Counted from the stretch's first letter, positions 1-9,173 are shown. The stretch is DNA of 36,346 bases from Candidatus Gastranaerophilales bacterium (GCA_944325815.1 CALVBV010000008.1:1-36346); one strand, 5' to 3'. Notes: generated from the sequence alone by a model not told the origin. Numbers and translations are program-made.

Positions 1-1671
1 CTAATGGAAATGATGGTAGTACTGTTAATTATGTCAATAATCGCAGCTGCCACAGCACCAATTGTGAGCAAAAAAATGATGCAAAGCTCAAAAAGCAATG
101 CAAGCCCCTGGGTATTCACAGGCCAGGGAAAGAATATAGCGTATAATATGGGCGGACTGGATAACGCGACCGCAATAATCGGTGCGGCTAAAGTTCCGGC
201 CGGGACAAAAACAAGGTTATATATAGACTGCGGAAACAATGCATCCCAAATAGCTCTCGGAAGCGGTGACACTGCGGCTAATATCTTGGCCGACCCTGTC
301 GGTAAAAGGGTTGGTATATTTTCTGCCGGCTCTAATGTTAATGTACCGAATAATTCTATAGCAATTGGAATGGATCAGGCCCTTGGCGGTTCCGGTATTG
401 TTGCTGTGGGAACAGGGGCACAAACAAGCAGTGATAAAGCAACTGCAGTAGGATACTCTGCAAAAACTTCTCAAGCTTCTGCAATATCTGTAGGTGACTC
501 ATCCAATGCTTCAGGAAAACAATCGATTGCAATAGGTGCAAACAGCGATGCAAACGGTGTTAATTCAATAGCTCTTGGGGCGAATGCCTACACAAGTACA
601 ACCGGTGCCGTAGCAATAGGCGGCTCAGATGGCAGTCAGTATAGAGCGGAGGCCGGCCATTACGGAACTGCAGTAGGGTATTATGCCAGAGCAACCGGCG
701 GTTCTTGTATGACAGCAATAGGAAACAATGCAATGGCATCGGCTAATTATGCTGCAGCTGTCGGCTGGAAGGCTAATGCAAGCAAGGATTCATCTGTTGC
801 AATAGGGAACTCTCCAAAAGCGGCAGGCAGTTTGTCTATCGCAATAGGGAATAATGCGAGCGCCTCTGCATTTAATTCAATAGCTATCGGTTCCGGTTCT
901 AATTTGGATTACCCGCAGGCAACCCAGAGAGGTTCTGTCGCAATTGGTTACAATGCGAAGGCTACACATTCTCAATCCTATGCTATCGGTAATAGCGCAA
1001 AAACTACAGCTACCAATCAAATTGTTCTAGGGAATAAAGATTACACAGTCTACATCCCGGGCAGACTTGTTGTAGGGAAAAGTGTTTATGTAGGAGCCGA
1101 TTCTGATGATGGTGCTCCGGATACAGGGTCCCCTTTATTTGTGAGATTTAATCTGAATACAGGTTCTGTTGTGGGACGTATACATGAAAAACGCGGCTCA
1201 AGTGCAAGTATTCATTATGAAGGGAATTATATTTATAATATAAACCGTTCCGATAAGCGCTTAAAAAACATTGGCAATAAATACACGGCAGGTATAAATG
1301 AACTTAAGAAATTAGAGTTTTTCCACTATACTTTTAAAAAGGATGAAGCTAAGACTCCTCATGTTGGCGTAATAGCTCAGGATTTGCAAAAAGTATTTCC
1401 TGACGCCGTAACAAAAGGCGAGGACGGATATTTAAGAATCCGGTTTGAAGATATGTTCTACGCAGTTATTAATGCAGTAAAAGAACTGGATAATAAAATT
1501 TCTGAAATTGCTTCTCAAGTCAAGAGCTCGGCAGAAGAAATTAAAAATCTAAAGATAAAAAACGATGAACAGGATAAAATTATTGAAGAGCTTCAAAAGA
1601 CAGTAAACGAGCTGAAATTACAAAATGAAGAACAAAAGAAAATTATTGAAAAATTAGAAAAACAGATTTAG
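1..1671 (+). CDS. Prepilin-like surface protein with YadA-type head and S74 chaperone domain (5' partial)
   Basis: The window opens inside this gene. The first codons read L-M-E-M-M-V-V-L-L-I-M-S-I-I-A-A, which is residues 3 onward of a mature type IV prepilin (the expected GFTLxE places Glu at position 5), so the ATG at base 4 is internal and the true start lies a few codons upstream. Counting from that ATG, residues about 115-345 carry repeated S-x-A-I-G-x-x-A motifs of the YadA/Hia left-handed beta-roll head, which forms trimers in known adhesins. Residues about 416-500 match the peptidase S74 intramolecular chaperone, with the self-cleavage motif S416-D-K-R-L-K and a following HVGVIAQDLQKVFPDAV block. 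Residues about 485-555 are a heptad-rich coiled coil. No YadA beta-barrel anchor is present. I infer a pilus-tip or surface adhesin; function is unproven. A terminator follows directly. Confidence 0.85.
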   Translation, partial: LMEMMVVLLIMSIIAAATAPIVSKKMMQSSKSNASPWVFTGQGKNIAYNMGGLDNATAIIGAAKVPAGTKTRLYIDCGNNASQIALGSGDTAANILADPVGKRVGIFSAGSNVNVPNNSIAIGMDQALGGSGIVAVGTGAQTSSDKATAVGYSAKTSQASAISVGDSSNASGKQSIAIGANSDANGVNSIALGANAYTSTTGAVAIGGSDGSQYRAEAGHYGTAVGYYARATGGSCMTAIGNNAMASANYAAAVGWKANASKDSSVAIGNSPKAAGSLSIAIGNNASASAFNSIAIGSGSNLDYPQATQRGSVAIGYNAKATHSQSYAIGNSAKTTATNQIVLGNKDYTVYIPGRLVVGKSVYVGADSDDGAPDTGSPLFVRFNLNTGSVVGRIHEKRGSSASIHYEGNYIYNINRSDKRLKNIGNKYTAGINELKKLEFFHYTFKKDEAKTPHVGVIAQDLQKVFPDAVTKGEDGYLRIRFEDMFYAVINAVKELDNKISEIASQVKSSAEEIKNLKIKNDEQDKIIEELQKTVNELKLQNEEQKKIIEKLEKQI

Positions 1672-1696
1672 CCGCTCACTTCGGCTTTCTTTCTAA

Positions 1697-1724
1697 GGCA
1701 GGGCTTCACCCCTGTCTTTTTTTT
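1697..1724 (+). terminator. Intrinsic terminator after the prepilin-like gene
   Basis: GGCAGGG (1697-1703) pairs with CCCTGTC (1710-1716) with one G-U pair, and eight T follow. It separates the surface-protein gene from the pyrH operon. Confidence 0.8.
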
Positions 1725-1732
1725 AAACGCTC

Positions 1733-1761
1733 TTTACAAACAGTTTCTTTTTTACTAATAT
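1733..1761 (+). promoter_or_regulatory. Predicted sigma-70 promoter of the pyrH operon
   Basis: A -35 TTTACA (1733-1738) and a -10 TAATAT (1756-1761) are 17 bases apart, just after the preceding terminator. The expected transcript start, near 1768, gives a short leader containing the AGAGG ribosome-binding site of pyrH. Confidence 0.5.
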
Positions 1762-1782
1762 AAATCAAAGAGAGGTATCTTG

Positions 1783-2499
1783 ATGGCTACAAAATATAAG
1801 CGTGTGTTATTAAAAATCAGCGGGGAGGCTCTGCTAGGCAGTCAGCAATTCGGCATTGACTATGAACCTGTTGAAATGATTGCAAATGAAATAAAATCAA
1901 TTTACGATAAAGGCGTTGAAATTGCAGTTGTTGTCGGAGGAGGAAATATCTTCCGCGGGATGAAAAACAGCGCAAAACTCGGTATGGACCAAGCCTCCGG
2001 AGATTATGTCGGCATGTTGGCGACGGTTATGAACGCGGTTGCTCTGCAATGCGCGCTAAAAAAAGTTAATGTTGAATGCCGTGTACAAACAGCTATTGCG
2101 ATGAACCAAATTGCAGAACCCTATGTTAGACATAGAGCAATCAGGCATCTCGAAAAAGGAAGAGTTGTTATATTCGCTGCAGGAACCGGCAATCCCTTCT
2201 TTACCACTGACACAGCCTCTGCGCTCAGGGCATCGGAAATTGATGCGGAAGTTATGCTTATGGCAAAAAACGGGGTCGACGGAGTTTATGACGACGATCC
2301 GAATGTTAACCCGTATGCTAAAAAACTTGATTATATGTCTTATGATGATATCATTAAAAATGAACTTAAAGTTATGGATACTTCTGCTTGTGCTTTGTGC
2401 AAACAAAACAAAATTCCAATAATCGTTTTTGATTTCAAAGCAAAAGGAAGTCTCGGAAAAATTATGGACGGTGATGCCGTCGGTACGTACGTAAATTAA
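1783..2499 (+). CDS. pyrH: UMP kinase
   Basis: UMP kinase phosphorylates UMP to UDP with ATP in the cytoplasm, the step feeding all pyrimidine nucleotides. The 238-residue protein has the bacterial amino-acid-kinase fold layout. The N-terminal LLKISGEAL binds phosphate, then comes the glycine-rich [10 protein letters not shown], and a [12 protein letters not shown] segment lies near residue 140. Length is normal for the family. A TTG at 1780 is in frame, but the AGAGG site (1771-1775) is spaced 7 bases from the ATG at 1783 and only 4 from the TTG, so ATG is chosen. It is the first gene of pyrH-frr-cdsA-rnc. The usual partners rpsB and tsf are not directly upstream here. Confidence 0.96.
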   Translation: MATKYKRVLLKISGEALLGSQQFGIDYEPVEMIANEIKSIYDKGVEIAVVVGGGNIFRGMKNSAKLGMDQASGDYVGMLATVMNAVALQCALKKVNVECRVQTAIAMNQIAEPYVRHRAIRHLEKGRVVIFAAGTGNPFFTTDTASALRASEIDAEVMLMAKNGVDGVYDDDPNVNPYAKKLDYMSYDDIIKNELKVMDTSACALCKQNKIPIIVFDFKAKGSLGKIMDGDAVGTYVN

Positions 2500-2518
2500 A
2501 TTTATAAAGGAGAAAATT

Positions 2519-3085
2519 ATGTCAGAAGCTCTTGAGGAGATGTATTTATTTGGCGAAGAAAAAATGGAAAAAGCTATTGCGCAGATGAAAAGAGAATTTG
2601 CCTCTGTACGTACAGGACGGGCAAATCCGGGTATTCTTGACAGAGTTCTTGTCGATTATTACGGCGCACCGACTCCTGTCAGACAAATGGCACAGGTTAC
2701 GGTCAGTGAGGGTACCAGCCTTGTAATTACGCCGTTTGATAAAAGTATTATGAAAGAAGTAGAAAAAGCTGTTATAAAAGCAGAGCTTGGAGTTGCACCT
2801 AATAATGATGGCGTCTGCATAAGATTAAATTTCCCGCCTCTTACGGAAGAAAGAAGAAAAGAAACAGCAAAGGAAGTTAAAAAGTTTGGCGAAGACGCAA
2901 AAATTGCGGTCAGAAACGTTAGACGAGACATGGTTGACTCTTTGAAAAAAATCGAAAAAGAAGAAAACATGCCTGAAGATGCTGTTAAAGATAACCAGGA
3001 TAAAATCCAAAAAATTACTGATAAGTACGTCGGGATGATTGATTCACTTGTTACAGAAAAAGAAAAAGAGGTTATGACGGTATAA
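2519..3085 (+). CDS. frr: Ribosome recycling factor
   Basis: RRF, with EF-G, splits post-termination ribosomes. The 188-residue protein matches the family over its whole length. The conserved RTGRANPGILDRV block is near residue 32, VDYYGAPTPVRQMA follows, and the C-terminal region holds RRKETAKEVKKFGEDAK and VRNVRRD, all typical of the RRF three-helix bundle and hinge. A clear AAGGAG site lies just before the ATG. It sits 19 bases after pyrH, and its stop overlaps the cdsA start by one base, so translation is probably coupled. EF-G, its partner, is encoded 4 kb downstream. Confidence 0.97.
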   Translation: MSEALEEMYLFGEEKMEKAIAQMKREFASVRTGRANPGILDRVLVDYYGAPTPVRQMAQVTVSEGTSLVITPFDKSIMKEVEKAVIKAELGVAPNNDGVCIRLNFPPLTEERRKETAKEVKKFGEDAKIAVRNVRRDMVDSLKKIEKEENMPEDAVKDNQDKIQKITDKYVGMIDSLVTEKEKEVMTV

Positions 3086-3960
3086 TGGCTTTAAGCAAAA
3101 GCATAACAAGATTACTGACCGGTATTGTTATAGGATTCTTGGCATTTTTTGCCATTATGTCAGGGGGATTGTATTTAGTAGCTCTGGTTCTGGCCATTGT
3201 CATACTGGCTTCAAAAGAGTATACAACAATTTTAAGGCACAAAGGCTTCCTGCCGAGTTTCAGAGTTATAATCGCCTCAAGTATTATATTTGCAGGACTT
3301 GCATATTTTAATCGTTTTGATTTGGTGGCACTAGCTTTTTCAGCCTGCTCTATTATGGCATTTATGTCTGTTTTATTTAGAGGCAGACAGCCCTATATCG
3401 CAAATGTGGCAACAACAATTTTAGGGTTTGTTTACTGCGGCTGGTTCCCGCTTCACCTTTTATTTTTAAGAGATTTGGGAAGCCATCCTGTCTATAACGG
3501 ATTTCTAAAACAAAATGTTACGCTTGAAGGCGCAGGTTATGCAATCATGCTTCTTCTTGCCGTCATACTTACTGACTCGTTCTGCTATTATGCAGGATGC
3601 AAATTCGGGAAACACAAATTGTCAAAAGTAATCAGTCCGAACAAAACTATTGAAGGCTCTATCGGCGGTACACTTATGTGCGTAATATTCTGTTTTCTTT
3701 TTGGCATGGCGTTAATGATTCCCTGGTACCACTGCTTAATTCTCGGACTTTTGATTGCAGGATTTGCCCAAATCGGAGATTTGTGCGAATCAATGATTAA
3801 ACGTGACGCCGGAGTTAAAGACTCAAGCAGTATTCTCCCGGGACACGGCGGGTTTTTGGACAGAACCGACAGTTATATCCTGACGATTCCGGTAGTCCAT
3901 TACTATTTATACTTCTTTGTGGTGAACAACTTCATTGATATTTTTAAGGGATTGTTTTAA
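3085..3960 (+). CDS. cdsA: Phosphatidate cytidylyltransferase
   Basis: CdsA makes CDP-diacylglycerol from CTP and phosphatidic acid, the branch point for membrane phospholipids. The 291-residue protein is strongly hydrophobic, with several membrane segments from residue 8 onward. Near its end it carries the full family signature: S-M-I-K-R-D-x(3)-K-D, followed by LPGHGGFLDRTD. The start ATG overlaps the frr stop by one base, and the stop overlaps the rnc start by one base. This gives tight translational coupling through the operon. PlsY, an earlier enzyme of the same pathway, is encoded at the far end of the window. Confidence 0.95.
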   Translation: MALSKSITRLLTGIVIGFLAFFAIMSGGLYLVALVLAIVILASKEYTTILRHKGFLPSFRVIIASSIIFAGLAYFNRFDLVALAFSACSIMAFMSVLFRGRQPYIANVATTILGFVYCGWFPLHLLFLRDLGSHPVYNGFLKQNVTLEGAGYAIMLLLAVILTDSFCYYAGCKFGKHKLSKVISPNKTIEGSIGGTLMCVIFCFLFGMALMIPWYHCLILGLLIAGFAQIGDLCESMIKRDAGVKDSSSILPGHGGFLDRTDSYILTIPVVHYYLYFFVVNNFIDIFKGLF

Positions 3961-4631
3961 TGCTGGAAAACTTTTTGGAATCCAATGACAGTCTTATTCA
4001 AAAAGCACTGACACATCCTTCATATACAAAAGAAAATAATCTAGGTGCGCTGGATAATTACGAAAGGCTGGAATTTTTCGGAGATTCGGTTTTAAAACTT
4101 TTTACCTCTAAGCTTCTTTATGAGATATATCCGAAAGCTGAAGAGGGTGAGCTTTCCAAAATACGTTCTATACTTGTTTCTGATGCAATACTTGCTCAAA
4201 TTGCGGTTAAAGTCGGTTTGGATAAAGCGATTAAATTAGGACCCGCCGAAGAAAAACAGGGGGGGCGGAAAAGAGAATCCAATCTTGCCTGCTCGCTTGA
4301 AGCTTTGCTGGGTGCATTGTATTTGAAAGGCTGCCATCAGGATATCGAAGACTTTATAAAAGAATACGTTATGATTTTTGCGGAAGATGTTGATAAGCAT
4401 TTTGAAAAATACAATGCTAAAGATATTCTTCAACAATACACCCAGGGAGTAAATAAAACCCTTCCCGTATACAAGACTGTTGCGGTAAAAGGGCCGGCTC
4501 ATAAACCGGTTTTTGAGGTTGAAGTAGAATGGGACGGCCGGATTATTGCCGGGGCCTGCGGAAAAACAAAAAAAGAAGCACAGCAGAACTGCGCGCTTGA
4601 GGCCTGTAAAAAACTAGGGGTAATAAATTAA
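3960..4631 (+). CDS. rnc: Ribonuclease III
   Basis: RNase III cuts double-stranded RNA, including rRNA precursors. The 223-residue protein has the catalytic signature ERLEFFGDSVL near residues 36-46 with the metal-binding Glu and Asp. The second conserved block, EALLGALYLKG, is near residue 115. A C-terminal double-stranded RNA-binding domain starts with DILQQYTQG at about residue 154 and ends with KTKKEAQQNCALEACKKL. Length is normal. It is the last gene of the operon, and the start overlaps the cdsA stop by one base. I see no clear terminator after it. A new promoter-like TATAAT lies 41 bases downstream. Confidence 0.96.
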   Translation: MLENFLESNDSLIQKALTHPSYTKENNLGALDNYERLEFFGDSVLKLFTSKLLYEIYPKAEEGELSKIRSILVSDAILAQIAVKVGLDKAIKLGPAEEKQGGRKRESNLACSLEALLGALYLKGCHQDIEDFIKEYVMIFAEDVDKHFEKYNAKDILQQYTQGVNKTLPVYKTVAVKGPAHKPVFEVEVEWDGRIIAGACGKTKKEAQQNCALEACKKLGVIN

Positions 4632-4671
4632 CTTACTCCAAACGTATGATTACGAGAATATTTTGTTTTAA

Positions 4672-4677
4672 TATAAT
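4672..4677 (+). promoter_or_regulatory. Predicted -10 element for the 107-residue gene
   Basis: A perfect TATAAT 27 bases before the ATG at 4699 would start transcripts near 4684. That makes the GTG at 4684 an unlikely start and supports ATG 4699. The -35 region is weak. Confidence 0.4.
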
Positions 4678-4698
4678 GAGTATGTGGGAGAAGTTTTG

Positions 4699-5022
4699 AT
4701 GAACAGACGCTGGTACGATTCAAACGAACATACTGAAAAAGCATTATCGTTGTTAAAGGATATGGATGAAGAAAAAAGAAGAGCTTTGTCCAGGGATTTG
4801 ACAACAGTCGTAAAACAGATTAAAGAAATGCACGAAGAAGACGAAGAACAAGATGTCAGCATCGGAATTGACAGAGTGCTCGGGCTGTACAAACTTTCTA
4901 ATTCCAGAAGGTGGTATGATAAAGTGAGTGTTTTGTCATACGCTCTAAAAACAATGTCTACCCTGCCAAGCGAAGATTTTTACAACATAATGGAAGGTCT
5001 ATCGACTTCTTTATCAGCTTAA
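4699..5022 (+). CDS. Small conserved-looking protein of unknown function
   Basis: I do not recognise this 107-residue protein. It is acidic and predicted to be mostly helical. RRWYD occurs twice, at the very N-terminus and near residue 72, each followed by helical sequence, which hints at an internal repeat or two similar caps. There is no signal peptide or membrane segment, so it is probably cytoplasmic. The start at 4699 is chosen over an in-frame GTG at 4684 because GGGAGA (4685-4690) is correctly spaced from the ATG and a TATAAT lies just upstream. Its 3' end overlaps the convergent hydrolase gene by 9 bases. Confidence 0.75.
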   Translation: MNRRWYDSNEHTEKALSLLKDMDEEKRRALSRDLTTVVKQIKEMHEEDEEQDVSIGIDRVLGLYKLSNSRRWYDKVSVLSYALKTMSTLPSEDFYNIMEGLSTSLSA

Positions 5023-5910
5023 AATAGAAATAATTGTATTAATTTTTTGATTGTCCCACGCATGACCGCCCGTTTTCAGGATATGAAAACTCTGCAGATT
5101 CCGGCATTTTTTAGCAATCCTTTGGGCTGAAATAATTTTTACAACACGGTCGTCCGTTGAATGTATTATATCAATCGGGGTTTTTATTTTTTTCAAACAT
5201 TCTCCGGTTTTGAATATATGTTCCAGCGGTTTGCGTAGAATCTTAAAGTTTTCAAACAGATAAAAAACAAACGGCGGAAAACTGTTTTTTACGGAACCGA
5301 AATTCGCTGAATCTTTTTTTAATGAATCAATTGATGATACAAGAATAAGCCGCCCTACATTCTGATTTTTCTGCACAAGCTGAGAGGCTGCAAACCCGCC
5401 TAAACTGTGTCCGATAACCGTAATATCTTTGGGGTTTATTCCTTTATTTTTCAAATACTCAAACGCAAGAGATGTGTCCTCAAGAAAAGATTTAGTACTG
5501 ACCGGTGCTTCCGGGTTTTTGCCGAACCCTCTGTATTCCGGCGCCAAAACCGCGTAATCGGTTTTTTTGAATAATTCTTTATAAAGCGACTGGAGATTAG
5601 ATATATTCTGGCTCATTCCGTGGAGAACCAAAACATATTTTTTTCTTGAGCCATCATTAATATCCCAGGCATAAGTCGACTTTTTCCGGTCTTTCAGTTG
5701 AATCTCCTGCGTTATAGGCTGAAGTTCCGGAATAACCGGCTGTATTCTTGAGCGGGAAATAATAAGTGTCCGCTCAAAAATATTCTGCAAATACATTTTA
5801 CCCGGATTTAACCGTGTTAAAAACGACTTTTGGGGTGAGTATATCCGCGCGCGAAACTCCGGGGATTGACGATTATAAGTATTTATATTCGGATTAAACT
5901 GTACTTTCAT
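5014..5910 (-). CDS. Alpha/beta hydrolase
   Basis: This is a serine hydrolase of the alpha/beta fold, 298 residues long. VLVLHGMS marks the oxyanion strand, PEYRGFGKN follows, and GHSLGG is the nucleophile elbow near residue 165. IDIIHSTDDRVV supplies the acid residue, and GGHAWDN near the C-terminus supplies the histidine, so the catalytic triad is intact. The substrate is unknown. The first 20 residues lack a signal peptide but contain EFRAR at residues 18-22, resembling the F-[KR]-[GA] leader of other genes here. Start: the 5919 codon is GTG and the 5910 codon is ATG. TTGCAA (5941-5946), a 17-base spacer and TAAAGT (5918-5923) lie just upstream, so the message may be leaderless from ATG 5910. 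Confidence 0.85.
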   Translation of the reverse strand: MKVQFNPNINTYNRQSPEFRARIYSPQKSFLTRLNPGKMYLQNIFERTLIISRSRIQPVIPELQPITQEIQLKDRKKSTYAWDINDGSRKKYVLVLHGMSQNISNLQSLYKELFKKTDYAVLAPEYRGFGKNPEAPVSTKSFLEDTSLAFEYLKNKGINPKDITVIGHSLGGFAASQLVQKNQNVGRLILVSSIDSLKKDSANFGSVKNSFPPFVFYLFENFKILRKPLEHIFKTGECLKKIKTPIDIIHSTDDRVVKIISAQRIAKKCRNLQSFHILKTGGHAWDNQKINTIISILS

Positions 5911-5917
5911 ATTCCAC

Positions 5918-5946
5918 ACTTTAAATTAAACAAATTGATTTTGCAA
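5918..5946 (-). promoter_or_regulatory. Predicted promoter of the hydrolase gene, leaderless geometry
   Basis: On the minus strand TTGCAA (5941-5946), 17 bases and TAAAGT (5918-5923) end 7 bases before the ATG at 5910. Transcription would start at or next to the start codon, and no ribosome-binding site is visible. Confidence 0.45.
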
Positions 5947-5949
5947 TTC

Positions 5950-5978
5950 TTGATTTTATCGGTTTTTTATTCTAAAAT
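5950..5978 (+). promoter_or_regulatory. Predicted sigma-70 promoter of tpiA
   Basis: TTGATT (5950-5955) and TAAAAT (5973-5978) are 17 bases apart. The expected start near 5985 leaves a leader of about 57 bases before tpiA. The promoter is back to back with the hydrolase promoter. Confidence 0.5.
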
Positions 5979-6041
5979 TCAAGTGTAAATGTGAATAAAG
6001 ACCGGATATGGGAAATCCTCTCCGGCAGAAGGAGAAATATT

Positions 6042-6836
6042 ATGTCAAGAAAACCGATTATTGCAGGAAACTGGAAAATGAATCTGCTTCAAGACGAAGC
6101 AAAAGCTTTATTTGAAGGCATAAAGAGCTTTACAAAAGATTTTACTGCACCACAATTACCTACAATCGTAATTGCGCCGGTGTTTACATCTTTAAACGTA
6201 GTTCACACCGAAAAATGCACCTGCGGATGCGGAGGCGATAAAATTGCTATTGCCGGCCAAAACTGCCATTGGGAAAAATCAGGCGCTTATACAGGCGAAG
6301 TTTCTGTAGAAATGTTAGCAGATGCAGGATGTTCTTATGTTATCATAGGCCACTCCGAAAGAAGACAGTATTTCTCAGAAACTGACGAAATGATTAACAA
6401 GAAAGCAAAAGCAATACTTGCCGGGGGTTTAATCCCTATTATCTGCTGCGGCGAAACTCTTGAACAGAGAGAATCCGGAATTACTGACCAGCACATTGCT
6501 TCACAAATAAGAGCTGATTTAAACGGTTTGTCAGAAGAAGAAATCGCTAAGTCTGTTATTGCTTATGAACCAATCTGGGCTATAGGCACCGGTAAAACCT
6601 GCGACAGCAAAGAAGCTAACAGAGTTATCGCAATGATTAGAAATGTTGTGAAAGAAATCTCTTCCGAAAAGGCCGGAGATTCAATAAGAATCTTATACGG
6701 CGGCTCTGTTAAACCTTCTACTATAGAAGAACAGATGTCACAATCTGATATCGACGGTGCTTTGGTAGGAGGCGCAAGCTTAAAAGCAGAAAGCTTTAAT
6801 GAAATTATCGCAAATACAATGAAAGTCAGTGTATAA
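6042..6836 (+). CDS. tpiA: Triosephosphate isomerase
   Basis: This glycolytic enzyme interconverts dihydroxyacetone phosphate and glyceraldehyde 3-phosphate. The 264-residue protein has Lys12 in GNWKMN, His104 in GHSERR and the catalytic Glu176 in AYEPIWAIGTG. YGGSVKPS is the phosphate-binding loop near residue 219. The reading frame is open from 5991, but AAGGAGA (6029-6035) sits before the ATG at 6042 and the family begins there, so 6042 is the start. One oddity is a small cysteine-rich insertion, CTCGCGG, at residues 59-65 before the GQNCHW strand. The gene stands alone with its own promoter and a strong terminator. Confidence 0.96.
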   Translation: MSRKPIIAGNWKMNLLQDEAKALFEGIKSFTKDFTAPQLPTIVIAPVFTSLNVVHTEKCTCGCGGDKIAIAGQNCHWEKSGAYTGEVSVEMLADAGCSYVIIGHSERRQYFSETDEMINKKAKAILAGGLIPIICCGETLEQRESGITDQHIASQIRADLNGLSEEEIAKSVIAYEPIWAIGTGKTCDSKEANRVIAMIRNVVKEISSEKAGDSIRILYGGSVKPSTIEEQMSQSDIDGALVGGASLKAESFNEIIANTMKVSV

Positions 6837-6848
6837 AGATTATTTTTT

Positions 6849-6884
6849 AAGGCGCCGGTATGAATTTCATACCGGCGCCTTTTT
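6849..6884 (+). terminator. Intrinsic terminator after tpiA
   Basis: A very stable, perfect hairpin: GGCGCCGGTATGAA (6851-6864) pairs with TTCATACCGGCGCC across a one-base centre, and five T follow. The A/T flanks extend the stem by two pairs. Confidence 0.9.
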
Positions 6885-7021
6885 GACTACTTGTTTACAA
6901 AATATGTTTATGTGAAAATAAAATTAGCCATTCACTTTAAAGTTTGTGATAGAAATCCAACTTAAAAAGAAGCCGGCAAAAATACAATCGTAGTAGTAGA
7001 AATATAAAGGAAAGTAAGACA

Positions 7022-9109
7022 ATGGCTAGAAAAACTCCATTAGAAAAAATCAGAAATATTGGTATTGCGGCTCACATCGACGCCGGCAAAACCACTACAA
7101 CTGAACGTATCCTGTTCTATACAGGAAAAACCCATAAACTCGGTGAAGTTCACGACGGCGCAGCCGTAACTGACTTTATGGACCAAGAAAGAGAAAGAGG
7201 TATTACTATCCAATCAGCAGCAGTAACTGCCGAATGGAAAGGACATCAAATTAACATTATCGACACACCAGGCCACGTTGACTTTACTATTGAAGTTGAA
7301 CGTTCATTACGTGTATTAGACGGTGTAGTTGCAGTATTCTGCGCAGTAGGCGGTGTTCAATCACAGTCAGAAACCGTTTGGAGACAGGCTAACAGATACG
7401 AAGTTCCGAGAATGGTATTTGTTAACAAAATGGACAGAACAGGGGCTGACTTCTACAGGGTTGTAGACCAAATCAAAAACAGATTGGGTGCAAATGCGTT
7501 CCCGATAAGACTTCCTATCGGTGCTGAAGATAAATTCAGAGGACTTATTGATTTATTTACAATGAAGGCTGAAATCTATACAAATGATTTAGGCACAGAT
7601 ATAAAAGAAGAAGATGTTCCTGCTGATATGCTTGAAATGGCTCAAAAATACAGAGACGAGCTTGTAGAAGCTATTGCGGCAGAGAATGACGATTTAATGG
7701 AAAAATACTTTGAAGACCCTGCTTCAATAACAGTAGAAGAACTGAAAAGAGGCTTGAGAAAAGCTGTATGCGAAAACAAAATTGTACCTGTAACCTGCGG
7801 TACCGCATTCAAAAACAAAGGCGTTCAGCTTCTTTTAGACTCAATCGTAGAATTAATGCCTTCTCCTGTTGATGTAAAAGCAATTGAAGGTGAATTGGAA
7901 GACGGCACAAAGGTAGAAAGACATTCTTCTGACTCTGAACCGTTCTCTGCATTGGCTTTCAAAGTAATGACAGACCCGTTCGTAGGACGTCTTACATTCT
8001 TGAGAGTTTATTCAGGCGTTATTACATCAGGTTCTTATGTTCTTAACGCTACTAACGGCAAAAAAGAACGTATCTCAAGACTTGTCCGTATGTACGCAGA
8101 CCAGAGACTTGAAGAAAATGAAGTTTACGCAGGCGATATCTGTGCTGCAGTTGGTTTGAAAGATACTACAACAGGGGATACACTCTGCGATGAAAAAGCA
8201 CCTATTATCTTAGAAAAAATGAGCTTCCCGGAACCGGTTATCTCTGTAGCTATTGAACCAAAGACAAAAGCTGACCAGGATAAAATGGGGATTGCGCTTC
8301 AAAAACTCGCAGAAGAAGATCCGTCATTCAGAGTTAAATCTGATACAGAAACCGGACAGACTATTATCTCCGGTATGGGTGAACTTCACCTTGATATTAT
8401 CGTAGACCGTATGCTTAGAGAATTTAAAGTAGAAGCTAACATCGGTAAACCTCAGGTTGCATACAGAGAAACAATCAGAGGAAATGCCGACCAGGATTCA
8501 AAATTCGTTCGTCAGTCAGGCGGTAAAGGTCAATACGGACACGTTAAAATCAGAATCTCACCGGCCGGTGAAAATGAAGGTTTTGTATTTGAAAATAAAA
8601 TCGTCGGCGGTGCTATTCCTAAAGAATACATCGAACCTGCAAGAAAAGGTATGGAAGAAGCTCTTGAAGGCGGTATCCTGGCAGGCTTCCCGATGATAGA
8701 CGTAAAAGTAGAGCTTTATGACGGTTCTTACCACGAAGTTGACTCTTCTGAAATGGCATTCAAAATTGCAGGGTCTATGGCAATAAAAGACGGTACAAAA
8801 AAAGCACAGCCTTGCATTTTAGAACCGATGATGAAAGTCGAAATTGAAATTCCTGAAGAGTTTACAGGTACAATTATCGGTGACATCTCAAGACGCCGCG
8901 GACGTGTTGAAGGTCAAGAACCTCAAGGAAATACCGGAAACGTAATTGTAAGAGCGGTTGTTCCTCTTGCAAATATGTTCGGATATGCAACTGATTTGAG
9001 ATCCAATACTCAGGGGCGTGGAACATTCTCTATGGAATTCCAGAAATATGAACAAGTTCCTGCAAATATCGAAAAAGAAATTATCGAAAAATCAGGGGCT
9101 TCCAAGTAG
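7022..9109 (+). CDS. fusA: Elongation factor G
   Basis: EF-G is the GTPase that drives ribosomal translocation and, with RRF, ribosome recycling. The 695-residue length is typical. GTPase motifs are in order: [15 protein letters not shown] (P-loop) near residue 17, RGITIQSAA (switch I end), DTPGHVDF (G3) near residue 82, and [10 protein letters not shown] (G4) near residue 136. Domain IV and V landmarks such as GKGQYGHV and [14 protein letters not shown] follow. A GGAAAG ribosome-binding site precedes the ATG. It is not next to rpsL, rpsG or tuf, unlike the classical str operon, and is flanked by terminators, so it is probably monocistronic. Confidence 0.97.
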   Translation: MARKTPLEKIRNIGIAAHIDAGKTTTTERILFYTGKTHKLGEVHDGAAVTDFMDQERERGITIQSAAVTAEWKGHQINIIDTPGHVDFTIEVERSLRVLDGVVAVFCAVGGVQSQSETVWRQANRYEVPRMVFVNKMDRTGADFYRVVDQIKNRLGANAFPIRLPIGAEDKFRGLIDLFTMKAEIYTNDLGTDIKEEDVPADMLEMAQKYRDELVEAIAAENDDLMEKYFEDPASITVEELKRGLRKAVCENKIVPVTCGTAFKNKGVQLLLDSIVELMPSPVDVKAIEGELEDGTKVERHSSDSEPFSALAFKVMTDPFVGRLTFLRVYSGVITSGSYVLNATNGKKERISRLVRMYADQRLEENEVYAGDICAAVGLKDTTTGDTLCDEKAPIILEKMSFPEPVISVAIEPKTKADQDKMGIALQKLAEEDPSFRVKSDTETGQTIISGMGELHLDIIVDRMLREFKVEANIGKPQVAYRETIRGNADQDSKFVRQSGGKGQYGHVKIRISPAGENEGFVFENKIVGGAIPKEYIEPARKGMEEALEGGILAGFPMIDVKVELYDGSYHEVDSSEMAFKIAGSMAIKDGTKKAQPCILEPMMKVEIEIPEEFTGTIIGDISRRRGRVEGQEPQGNTGNVIVRAVVPLANMFGYATDLRSNTQGRGTFSMEFQKYEQVPANIEKEIIEKSGASK

Positions 9110-9135
9110 GATAAAGTGTATACTTGATAAAATAG

Positions 9136-9172
9136 AACAGCGCTCTCGTCTTTTGAAGAGCGCTGTTTTTTA
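9136..9172 (+). terminator. Intrinsic terminator after fusA
   Basis: AACAGCGCTCT (9136-9146) pairs perfectly with AGAGCGCTGTT (9157-9167), and a T run continues to 9171. It lies immediately before the stop codon of the convergent gene at 9174. Confidence 0.88.
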
Positions 9173-9173
9173 G

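Noticed and set aside
1780-1782. TTG start for pyrH
   Set aside because: Spacing to AGAGG is only 4 bases; the ATG three bases later is better placed and matches the family N-terminus.
4684-4698. GTG start for the 107-residue gene
   Set aside because: The predicted transcript starts at this position and the ribosome-binding site fits ATG 4699.
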